Assembly (NCBI GenBank): GCA_037127315.1
Contig: JBBBDQ010001293.1
Location: forward strand, 2,684,501-2,748,500
Direction: 5' to 3'
Length of the DNA stretch: 64,000 nt
Source of the DNA: Ascarosepion bandense
Taxonomy: Eukaryota > Mollusca > Cephalopoda > Sepiida > Sepiidae
Part shown: positions 55,485 through 64,000 of the stretch, one piece after another
Layout of the letters: each line of letters starts with the position of its first letter
Position numbering within the stretch: position 1 is the first letter of the stretch
The notes under the pieces: generated by a model
Databases searched by the model: none
The model's input: only the letters and a program-made list of their open reading frames with translations
What the model was told of the DNA's origin: nothing
Position numbers and translations under genes: made by a program

Positions 55485-56411
55485 TTTGGACCTAGGTGAT
55501 CATAGACTTCCACTTGGCCCTGTTTGTTGTCGCTTTCAAAATTTTTCCTCTTGATATCTCTCCTAAATTCTGCTCTGCCATCCATTTGCTCAGGCCTATC
55601 AAGTAGGCCTCGCACTGGTTTTCCCTGTCTCTCTTTCCGTTTATTCTTCCAGTGAGTATTAAATTCTCCATGCCCTCTTTCCTCATTACATGTCCCAGAA
55701 ACCTCATCTGTCTCTTCCTTACGTTAAGTATGAGTTTGCTCCTCGTGTCCATCTCTCCAACGCCTCGTCGTTAGTCACGTGCTCAGTCCATGTTATCCTC
55801 AGCATCCTTCTGCAAAACCACGTTTCTGCTGCCTCAAGCCCCTCCTTCATCCTGGAGGAGATCGTCGAACATTCACTGCCGTACAGAAGAACAGACATTC
55901 CATAGCAATCCAGCACACTCTTCTTTGTTTCCAATGAGATTTTCTTGTCTTTCAATTCTCTGGTGAGCTTCTGAAATGCGTCATTGGCCATGCCAATGCG
56001 TCTTTGGATCTCAACATTGCACTTTACATCCTCTGTCAGCACTATTCCCAGGTATTTAAAAATTTTTACTTGTTCTATTTTAGTTTTTTCGACCTGTAGT
56101 TGGCATATTATAGTTTTCTTTTTGCTGATGATCACACATTCATTTTTCTTGAAGTTTATGCTTATTCCTTTCTTCCCGCTTTCTCTTTCTACCTTTTGGA
56201 GGAGGTCCTGCGTTCTCCTTTCCCTGTCTGACATCAGCACTCTGTCATCTGCGTATCTTAGATTGTTGAGATTAAGGCCGCCAATGACGAATTCTGGCAA
56301 GGATTTTATCTCTCTCAGATTTTTTCTGCTGTATATTTTCAGTGTGGAAACACGTCTTTGTCTTACACCCCCTTTCTATTTTGTATACCTGCTGAATTCA
56401 CTTCCTATCCG
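55485..56411 (-). mobile_element. RTE copy inside the hAT element
   Basis: The minus strand is 5' truncated at about 56411 and has a reverse transcriptase C-terminal region and a 3' end near 55485. Orientation and content match 12004-12985. Confidence 0.82.
55492..56300 (-). pseudogene. RTE reverse transcriptase, C-terminal part
   Basis: Frame 56300-55719: LNNLRYADDRVLMSD (motif C DD kept), INFKKNECVIISKK, FKYLGIVLTEDVKC, QRRIGMANDAFQKL and CRRMLRITWTEHVTNDEALER. After a frameshift, 55752-55492 gives KRQMRFLGHVMRKEGMENLI and NRAKWKSMI. Upstream RT motifs and the endonuclease are absent. One frameshift only, so fairly recent. Confidence 0.83.
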
Positions 56412-56768
56412 CTAAAATCTAGATGAAAAACTTTTAATAAAATTATTCACGTGCAAATACACATCATCTAGTTCAAGAAACTCAATGGGACAAATGTAAC
56501 CTCTCACAGATTTCAACAAGTCTTTTGAAATCAAAAGGGAGGTTGTTGAAATCTTCATCATTGCTTGCAAGTTTATGTCAGTCAGAGAATATCTGTTTTT
56601 AATTTTGTTGATGTTCATGCAGGAAAAACATTTTTCACAGATGCATGTGGATCCCAAAATAGAAAACATTTTCACATTTTCAAAACTCTACATATATGTA
56701 AATTTGTGAACACTAACATTTACCGTGATGAGTTGAAGAAATTGTTGGATTTAAAGATTTTTCCCTGA
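56412..56768 (-). pseudogene. hAT transposase C-terminal dimerisation domain remnant
   Basis: The minus frame 56675-56412 encodes GSTCICEKCFSCMN, NRYSLTDINLQAMMKISTTS. This is the usual hAT C-terminal (Dimer_Tnp_hAT-like) pattern of a conserved F..MN..K...R..L....L...I/M. Upstream, 56768-56676 keeps broken coding (stops). The catalytic and zinc-finger parts are missing. Confidence 0.72.
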
Positions 56769-56831
56769 ATGCTTCCGCGGGCAACTGAAAACGTGGCGGG
56801 CCGCATACTGTCCGTAATTTGCTTACCCCTG

Positions 56832-57704
56832 TAACAGATTATTTTGTTTATAGCGATAAACACATCAGGATATTTTCCTTGTTAAACGTTAGTTTTATCA
56901 ATTATTGAATTATTGAACATTGAAACAACTCAGAATTCTCCAAACATATAAACAATTGAAAATATGAATGATAAAATATGAAAATGAACTAAATCTTTAA
57001 GCGCAAATTTATCAACGATCTGTTTCCAAAAATCTACAAAAGAGTGAGCCATAAAGGAAAATGATATAGCAAACAGAGTTTAGTAACGAAATATGGATGT
57101 ACATAAAGGAGTAGTCAGAGGCCTTAAGAGACAATTCCCTGGTTATCGGAAGTATCAATTAAGGACATGAATGTAAATATTGGAATCTTTTCGGCAAAGT
57201 AAAATCGCCTGGAACCAAGAATTCATTGATAGCAATGGAGGAGTTTATGCTAGTTTTACAGAAAGCAAAAATATTTGGCGATCGTTCAAAGAAGAAAGAT
57301 GCTACGCTGCAGAAGTTTGAACGGTTAACACAAATATTAATGAAACAATGTTTGAAGCGTGTAAGTGTTATTTTGTTTACTGGTTTAGTCGTATTTCTCC
57401 ACGTCGTGCTTGACATGAGGTTCGTTTTTGAGGAGAGGGAAAATAGACCCCCATAATTGTAACTATCTGTTATCAATACAAACCAGCCGGAATATGACTG
57501 AGAATTATTATATATATTATGTGACTGTTGGTTGGAGGAGCCTCCCTGTGAGCTACTAACGTGTTTGGGCTTCTAATGATCAGTCAGAAGCAGCAGCCAG
57601 CAAATTACCAACCTGGTACCCTCATAATAAAAAGTCACAACAACTAGAGAGTCTGATCACTATAAAGTTAACACAGTTCTGGTAGAAGAAAGAAAGAAAG
57701 AAAG
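56832..57704. other. No recognised gene
   Basis: AT-rich. Frames at 57159-57476 (-) and 57226-57456 (+) are mutual shadows without known domains. A (GAAA)n run lies at 57688-57712. Confidence 0.5.
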
Positions 57705-57840
57705 AAAGAAAGGAAGATCCGTAAACCATGTCTTGAACAAGGAACAAGGAATGAACGTCTTCTCCCGATAAATAGACATAGAAGTTTGGGACGGAAGATA
57801 GGTTAGCCTATCTACTTCCATTAATATATTAAAACAAAGA
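57705..57840 (-). mobile_element. rep-E single unit
   Basis: GAACAAGGAACAAGGAATGA and AGGTTAGCCTATCTACTTCC match one inverted rep-E unit. No LINE-A-like terminus. Confidence 0.62.
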
Positions 57841-57894
57841 AAAACAAAAAAAAAGAAGAATTTCTTTGAAAGAATGTGTTGAACTTCTATGAGA

Positions 57895-58165
57895 TATAAA
57901 TTCTCTTGTATGGTAGTGAATCCTGGACAAACTTCAGGTAGGTAAAAAGAAACTGGAGGCGGCAGTAATCTTGTTCTCTTGAAAGGGCGACTAAGCAACG
58001 AGGGTGACTTAAAGAAAATGGTAATAAAACACTTAAACCCACAATTAGAAAGTTATAGCTTAAGTGACGAGCGTATACGAATGGCCTTGGTAAAGAAAGA
58101 AACGTTGTTATGACACGCAAAAGAGAGGAAGCTGTTAAGAGCCATGATTGCTTAGGCTCTAAATT
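57895..58165 (+). mobile_element. RTE fragment, internally deleted
   Basis: CTTGTATGGTAGTGAATCCT and AAAGAAACTGGAGGCGGCAG match the RTE region before RRMLR. AGAGCCATGATTGCTTAGGC resembles the 3' end. The middle is diverged or deleted. Confidence 0.55.
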
Positions 58166-58817
58166 AGGGAATACTTCAACGCATCTTAAAAATACATTTT
58201 CAACCGATATAATTTTTCGTGAGAAAAGTAAATATTAAGTATCCAAATTATATTTTTAGATTTCAAAGAATTAAAAGCAGGTTGGCTTTACATTTTCGTA
58301 AAACCTCTAACAAATTTACCATTTGTTAAATGATTTAGATAATAAATGAGTACGTATAAAAATATGCACTATGCGTTAATTTTCATTTGTAGTCATTGGT
58401 TATTTCTATTGCTGGTATATTTCTTGTAGTCTTCGTTTCTTGTAGCCAACAAGTTTGTACCTTTGTCATTTTTTAATATGCTGCAAGTTTTTCATAAAAG
58501 AAGACATCTTAGTAAGCTAATTTTCGTACATAGAATTGTTAAGAATACGTCTCCTTCTTGATGTCCACTCAATGTCATTGTTATCTCTGCAAATGACTGA
58601 TTTGTAAATCTCATATTATCTCTTAAAAACGATAATCCTCGTAGGGAATCATGGATAAATTGTAATTCTTATAAGAAATCACACAGCATGATTCATACGC
58701 GTAGAAGACATAGAATTGCTAGAACACAATTGTTAACCGTTTATATACAACAAACGTAACATAAAAAATAGCAGCAATATAAAATTACTCGTAAAATAGT
58801 TAGAGATTAGGATAATG
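58166..58817. other. No recognised feature
   Basis: AT-rich. Confidence 0.45.
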
Positions 58818-58879
<62 letters not shown>

Positions 58880-58940
58880 GTAAACATGATATGGAGAATA
58901 ACAGAAAGGTATATATATATTTATATATATATATATAGTT
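58818..58940. repeat. (TA)n-(GA)n and second TA-rich array
   Basis: TA into GA at 58818-58867 and a TA-rich array at 58912-58938. Confidence 0.92.
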
Positions 58941-59104
58941 TATCGAGGCAGCAGATAATTTTCTAAGGAAAATATAAGTTAAATATAAGAGCCAATGTAT
59001 GTCTATCATGTTTAATCATGAGCAATTCTAAACATCGTATATTAGCTTTAATTTCAGGTAAAAATAAAGACAAAAATTCTCCAACATTTGGATAATTTTT
59101 ATTA

Positions 59105-59754
59105 AATTGATTCTAAGATTTCGGCTCACATGAGCCATCTCCAGAGAGGTTACAAGGCGTTAACATAAAATCATCCACCATCAAAGACGATTTTATCTTG
59201 TGTTTACATAGAACTTTGCTAAGCAACGATAACAGTTACCAAAAAGTAAACGTAAATTTGTAATGCGGTTCTATGACGTCACACCGCGTGAGAGCTCGAA
59301 ATGTTAACAGAACCATACATCTAAATGCAATGAAACGTGTTATAACCAGATTTAAACGTGATTTTATTAAGTGTGGGTTGTTTAGATTTAATGTAGATGG
59401 ACTCCAATATCTGAAGATTTTTTTACTGTGTGTATGGGAGAGGATTATTGTATTGTGGACTAAAATCTGTCTGATATTACTTACATGGCTATGTTTTTCT
59501 AATAAATGTTGTTTAATTGTACTCTGATCAGAAAGATGAAAGGTAAGTCTACGGGAGAGCGTGATTGTAGTAAAATCAATATATGTAGTGGGTTCATTAC
59601 TAGTACCAGAGATACAATCTCTGAATGGACATGTAAATTGATATACTACATTGGTTTTCTGTAGAGGATTTCGTTGTGTGCTTGTAGGGTTATTAGAGAC
59701 GATGACGTCTATCTTATGTTTAGAACGGTTCATGATTATACAACAGAAATTCAT
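59105..59754 (-). mobile_element. Penelope-like element remnant (3' end, GIY-YIG region)
   Basis: The minus strand holds the C-terminal endonuclease coding (59754-59236) and a 3' UTR. The UTR contains CTGGAGA, a 6-bp stem GGCTCA/TGAGCC, and GAAA (59144-59119), a hammerhead-like arrangement at the place where Penelope elements carry such motifs. A second Penelope family lies downstream in inverse orientation. Confidence 0.7.
59236..59754 (-). pseudogene. Penelope GIY-YIG endonuclease region
   Basis: A 172-codon frame. NVVYQFTCPFRDCISGTSNE holds the VVY (GIY-equivalent) and CPF..C Cys pair; TYIDFTTITLSRRLTFHLSD holds the YIG-equivalent, here YID, with the Arg of LSRRL; then IKQHLLEKH. The pattern matches Penelope C-terminal endonucleases. 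The YIG glycine is replaced by Asp, suggesting inactivation. RT is absent. Confidence 0.72.
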
Positions 59755-59759
59755 TGTCG

Positions 59760-59761
<2 letters not shown>

Positions 59762-59796
<35 letters not shown>
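59762..59796. repeat. (TA)n microsatellite at a SINE-D 3' end
   Basis: TA array touching the SINE-D that begins at 59798. Confidence 0.95.
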
Positions 59797-59797
<1 letters not shown>

Positions 59798-59798
<1 letters not shown>

Positions 59799-59935
59799 TA
59801 TAGTCATCCGCAGACAGATCTGTTTCGATGTATCACAGCTCATCAATACGGCTTTTACTCCGGTCGCTTCCTAACCCAGGATCGAAACCCAGCCGAATTG
59901 GCGGCCAGTCGGCGATTCTACCCCTAGGCCACGAG
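59798..59935 (-). mobile_element. SINE-D copy with (TA)n 3' tail
   Basis: Minus strand: a tRNA-like head with GTGGCCTAGGGGTAGAATC (A box) and GGGTTTCGATCCTGGG (B box), then the tail GAAACAGATCTGTCTGCGGA and (TA)n. The pol III boxes are the best preserved of the family here. Confidence 0.78.
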
Positions 59936-60038
<103 letters not shown>

Positions 60039-60094
60039 CTAATTTTAGACAACAATTCCTTCCAATTTAACAACCGAAATTATATTCAAACAAC

Positions 60095-61330
60095 AAGTAC
60101 CGCGATTGGGACAAAAGTGGCACCGACATATGCAACACTTACCCTAGCTTATCTAGACGAAAGTCTATACAATCAAAGAAGACATAAGTATGGGGAAGAC
60201 ATAAAAACATAATTCGCTAAATCATGGAAGAGATGTCTAGACTGTTTTATCATTTAGAAATCAACATGGGGAAACGTAAATAAACTACATATTATACTAC
60301 TGATCTTGCACCCCAAAATCAAGTTAACACTAGAATATAGTTATAAAGAATTGCCATTCCTAGACATACTCATAAAAAAACCCCAAAAACTCAAAAAAAA
60401 CAGTTGCATCATCACAGATATTTACTAGAAATCCACAGACACCCAATAATACCTCCATTTCAAGAGTCACCACCCTAAAAGTTGTCTAAAATCTATTCCG
60501 TATTCCCTAGCACAACGAATTTGCACAATAGTAACTGACAAAACCCTTCGTAAAATACGCTTACAGGAACAACGAAAGACATTGCAAATATGAGGATACC
60601 CAGCCCTACTAATAAACAAGGTGTTTCCAACTAGCAGAAGAAATACCATTAGCGTCTCTCCGGAAGCAAAAAAAAAAAAGAAAAAAAAAAAGAAAAACAA
60701 CAACAAGAAAACATGAAAAAGAAGAAAATATTCTAGCATAAGTTTCCACACACAACAGAAACAATCCAGAATTATTTACAAAGATCAAAACACACATAGA
60801 ATTGCTAAACAAAAATGAAGAAAAATAAAGGAAATTTTAAAAGACAACTTAAATAATTAATAGCAAACGCCAACCCCAAAATTTAAAAAACATCCTAACC
60901 TCATCAAATTTCGAGCAACATGCAACACAGGGAGTCACTAAATGCAACAAAAAATATGCGGATTTTTGCAACATAATAATAGAAGGAAACACTTCAAGTT
61001 CGAAAATACATCCACTTTCGAAATAAAAACTGTTCTGACCTGCAACTTGAACAACGTAGTTTACGCTGTAAAATGCAATAAATGCGCAAAAATATACGTG
61101 GAGGCGACGCAATGCCTGAACAAAAGAGTATCCCTGCACAGAAGTAATATCAAACTAGCTAACAACAGGAAATTGTATGTCTCCCAACGTTTACATGAAT
61201 GCAGTGGAGGTAAATCCAGATTAATAACTATCTACAAAAATGCAGATTATGACATACTCATAAAGCAGGAAGAAATATTTATAAAAAATACAAGCCTTCC
61301 CTCAACAAAACAACATGAAAAACCAAAGTC
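60095..61330 (+). mobile_element. Second Penelope-like element remnant
   Basis: Plus-strand broken coding runs from the RT core to the GIY-YIG domain in the order expected of a Penelope element. It differs in sequence from the copy at 59105-59754. No terminal repeats were identified. Confidence 0.72.
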
Positions 61331-61403
61331 ACACACAGACACACGAAATTCGAAAATAAAAATGCTTACACACACGCACACATACACACACACCAAATCC
61401 TAA
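60098..61403 (+). pseudogene. Penelope RT/GIY-YIG pseudogene
   Basis: Fragments in order: GTKVAPTYATLTLAYLDE (RT, about 60108-60160), ELPFLDILIKKPQK (about 60340-60390), a CIITDIY.. KSTDTQ segment and SIPYSLAQRICTIVTDK (about 60493-60545). From 60942 an open frame carries NLNNVVYAVKCNKCAKIYV (GIY-YIG core with the CxxC pair), LNKRVSLHRSNI and LHECSGG. Multiple stops lie between 60200 and 60930, plus an internal A-rich run at 60668-60700. The frame ends in CA-repeat peptide. Confidence 0.72.
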
Positions 61404-61836
61404 TAGTATTTCCAAAGCAATAAAAAGAACTAAATGACCCGTAGAAAACAATTTTAGAATATAAAAACGAAATCTAATAGATAAAGAAGGCGCCAGAAGA
61501 AACTTAACGTGCGACTATGGAAAAAAAAACCCAACTCCACACGCGTAAACCCTCTGACTTATCTATTTATACACGATAACTTGGCCTTCAGAAAAGCAAA
61601 CGGATCTCGATATGGGAAGTCATAAGTTTATTCGCGTGAAGAGAGACAACTCGAAACACGTGTAGCATCACAAATGCTATTATAGACACTTAAATTATCA
61701 TACAAGAAGCAAGTAATATATATATATATATATAATGATAATAACAACAATAAACCTACACTTTAAAAAAAACGTTCACAGTTCTCGCACTTTTTATTCT
61801 CTACCAATTTCTCTCGTTAGAACAACTCTATTTCTG

Positions 61837-61888
<52 letters not shown>

Positions 61889-62001
61889 CAAAAATATATT
61901 TATAGGTAACTGTCATGAATATCAAATATAGATCGTGTGTAAATATAGGACGTCAGTACTGGATGCCGACAGCATTTTTCATGCTTGAACGCAATTTTCT
62001 G

Positions 62002-62063
<62 letters not shown>

Positions 62064-62728
62064 CATGTATTTATGTATGTATATATGAATGCGTGTATTA
62101 AAATAGTTTATTTTAGATGCGGTATATTTATGGGTGAAAGTGGTCGATGTCAGTTATAGATCATATGTAAATATAAATGTAAAGGTAACACCAAATTGCG
62201 ATAGTCTGTTTCCTTCGTGGATGCTTTTTATGGTCTAAAGATTGTATTCGGGTATGAAAACACTGATCTCAGTGTTTACACAGACACACAAACATTACCC
62301 CAATATATATATATATAATTGCAGGTGAAGAGGACTCAAGGTTTTACTACTTTGAGTGCCCCGGCATTTGTTTTATTATAAACAGTACTCATTATAATAA
62401 GTTTTATTGAACTTAATATAATTATATAGTTATGAATTAATTGTATATTTCAACACAGAAATTTCTATGTTTCGGGATAGATTTTCATCATCAGGGAATA
62501 CATATTAACCAACTTTTTTCTCTCCCTCATAAAGAAAAAAAGGGAAAAAGTTGGTTAGTATGTAATCTTTGGGCCCAAATTCCAAAATGTGTCTTCGCTT
62601 TGATTAGTCAAAATAAACACACATGTAAAGTTTATATCTTCCCACATACATACACAGCAAACTAAAGGTTTTTGATGATGAACTCTCGAAAAATAGAAAT
62701 GTCCGTGTTGCAATGTACAATTGATTCA

Positions 62729-62786
<58 letters not shown>

Positions 62787-62969
62787 AAAAAAGTGCTCCG
62801 TATCAGAGTCAGAGTGTATGTAATTATGTAAAAAATGTACACGACTAGCACTTATCTCAAAAATAGACACAAAAGCAAATCTTTACTGCATCGCTACGTT
62901 ATATTATTACAATTGTGTCCATCATAAATATGGTATTGTTACTATATTATTTTAACTTTTATGAATAAA
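61331..62969. other. No recognised gene; TA arrays
   Basis: TA arrays at 61710-61733, 61841-61886, 62006-62060, 62301-62316 and 62733-62782 in AT-rich sequence. GACAACATATATATATATAT-type junctions recur. No coding recognised. Confidence 0.55.
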
Positions 62970-63139
62970 CTAGCAGTATAGCCCGGCGTTGCTCGAGTAT
63001 AATGAAATCTTTAAAACTAATCCATGGTCCTGGAGCTCAGACTCAGCCTAAAGAATATTTGTGTGAAGTTTGGTGAAAAATTGTGGATTTGTATGAAGGA
63101 CATACAGACAGATAAACAGACACACACACAAACATCTTG

Positions 63140-63142
<3 letters not shown>

Positions 63143-63199
<57 letters not shown>
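63143..63199. repeat. (TA)n inside a Helitron
   Basis: TA array at the family's internal site. Confidence 0.95.
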
Positions 63200-63202
<3 letters not shown>

Positions 63203-63424
63203 CGTTTTCTGCACTATTGTAACAACTGCAATCTTTGTGTCAGATTTGATTAAAATCTGACCACTCCTTCTATAAGCCGATTTTATTCGATTATCGATTT
63301 TCGATATTTATCGGGGGTACCGCGACACAAAACCAAGCTAAGAACACTCGCAGACGCTTAAAGTACAACTCTGTAAATTTTCAAGAAAATTGGTTCAGCC
63401 GTTTCGGAGTCCATAAGGTAACGG

Positions 63425-63425
<1 letters not shown>

Positions 63426-63485
<60 letters not shown>
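63426..63485. repeat. (CA)n inside a Helitron
   Basis: About 30 CA units at the family's 5' site. Confidence 0.95.
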
Positions 63486-63487
<2 letters not shown>

Positions 63488-63511
63488 GTTCCATTTATAA
63501 ATAAGTTTAGA

Positions 63512-63773
63512 TTTATATAAATTTAATCTGGTTTATGTTCAAATAATTCAAAGAACCCATAATGGCAAATAATTTAAATAGTGATGAAAGAGAATGGGTG
63601 TTAAAAGGGTATTAGAATTCTCAAAATGATGAAAACTTTAGAACAAAATGTGTTAAAACATTTGGTATTTAAGCGACAGAGAGACAAAGCATTTACCGCA
63701 TTCGTGACAAATCCGATGACACTGTTATTATTTACTGCTCACCCACTTTTAAACTACACACACACACTCTCTC

Positions 63774-63816
<43 letters not shown>

Positions 63817-64000
63817 ACGTTGGTCTAAAAGTAAATGTCCTATAAGTAGAATAGGTGCGTATATCAGTTATATTATTACAATGCTGTTCATTATAACTAT
63901 GGTATTTGTGCGATATTGTTTTAAAATTATATAATTAAATTTATGTAAATAATAATAATTATAATAATTTAAAAACTTATGAAAAAAATAGGTGTTAAAT
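63512..64000. other. No recognised gene; one TA array
   Basis: TA array at 63779-63814. The frame 63626-63934 runs through it and has no known domain. Confidence 0.5.

Larger units (their letters stand above)
55374..56831 (-). mobile_element. hAT-superfamily transposon interrupted by RTE
   Basis: The left end CAGGGTTGGGCAATTAATTT and the inverted right end (CAGGGGTAAGCAAATTACGG on the minus strand) are imperfect terminal inverted repeats of the CAGNGNTGGGCAA type common in hAT elements. They are followed by GGCCCG-rich subterminal sequence. Flanking 8-mers AAATAGAT and TAACAGAT agree at 6 of 8 positions, an aged target duplication. An RTE copy (55485-56411) separates the ends. The transposase C-terminus lies next to the insertion. 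Confidence 0.75.
62970..63511 (-). mobile_element. Non-autonomous Helitron, complete ends
   Basis: The minus strand starts A|TCTAAACTTATTTATAAATG at 63511. It ends with a GC-rich hairpin-like segment (GAGCAACGCCGGGCTATAC) and CTAG|T at 62973-62970. Insertion between A and T is the Helitron rule. It carries a long (CA)n (63426-63485) near the 5' end and (TA)n (63143-63199) in the middle. No coding. Confidence 0.84.

Overview
The window looks like intergenic nuclear DNA of a metazoan, most likely a cephalopod mollusc (octopus-like). This is inferred from the repeat content: many tRNA-headed SINEs, RTE and Jockey/CR1-like LINEs, Penelope elements, Helitrons, Tc1/mariner and hAT DNA transposons, and a very high density of (TA)n arrays in AT-rich DNA. 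I found no convincing host protein-coding gene and no functional RNA gene. Recognisable coding sequence belongs to decayed transposable elements. Family names used here (LINE-A, SINE-A to SINE-D, rep-E, rep-F, rep-H) are local labels given by comparing copies within the window.

Layout. 0-5 kb: an RTE LINE split by a SINE-A with target duplication, a GC-rich perfect hairpin, two LINE-A 3' ends and a Helitron. 5.4-8.3 kb: a Tc1-like transposon with both ends and a dead transposase, itself hit by a rep-E dimer, then SINE-A and a foldback MITE. 11.4-15.8 kb: RTE copies, including the best-preserved one (12004-12985, target duplication and AAG tail), and an older RTE split by LINE-A pieces in alternating orientation. 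16-22 kb: SINE-A, rep-E dimers, LINE-A and two Helitrons. 22-31 kb: transposase remnants, rep-F with inverted ends, SINE-D copies and a large unexplained repeat region. 31.7-35.8 kb: 5S/tRNA composite SINEs and the longest LINE-A (partial endonuclease plus reverse transcriptase). 36-42.3 kb: a 75-bp minisatellite, tandem SINE-D, a Tc1 MITE, transposase remnants and a complete 5S-tRNA composite SINE with target duplication. 43-52.6 kb: a degenerate palindrome-bearing array, an orphan promoter-like cluster, and nested LINE-A in RTE. 55-64 kb: a hAT transposon containing an RTE, two Penelope remnants and another Helitron.

How the parts relate. Autonomous families appear beside likely parasites. 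Rep-E shares its last ~50 bp with LINE-A. The 362-bp Tc1 MITE shares its ends with the Tc1-like element. SINE-A and SINE-B share a tRNA head and body but differ in 5' and 3' modules. Microsatellites are largely carried by elements: SINE-D copies end in (TA)n, and the Helitrons carry a (GT)n and a (TA)n at fixed internal sites. The most notable object is the composite 5S rRNA-tRNA SINE at 41694-42186.
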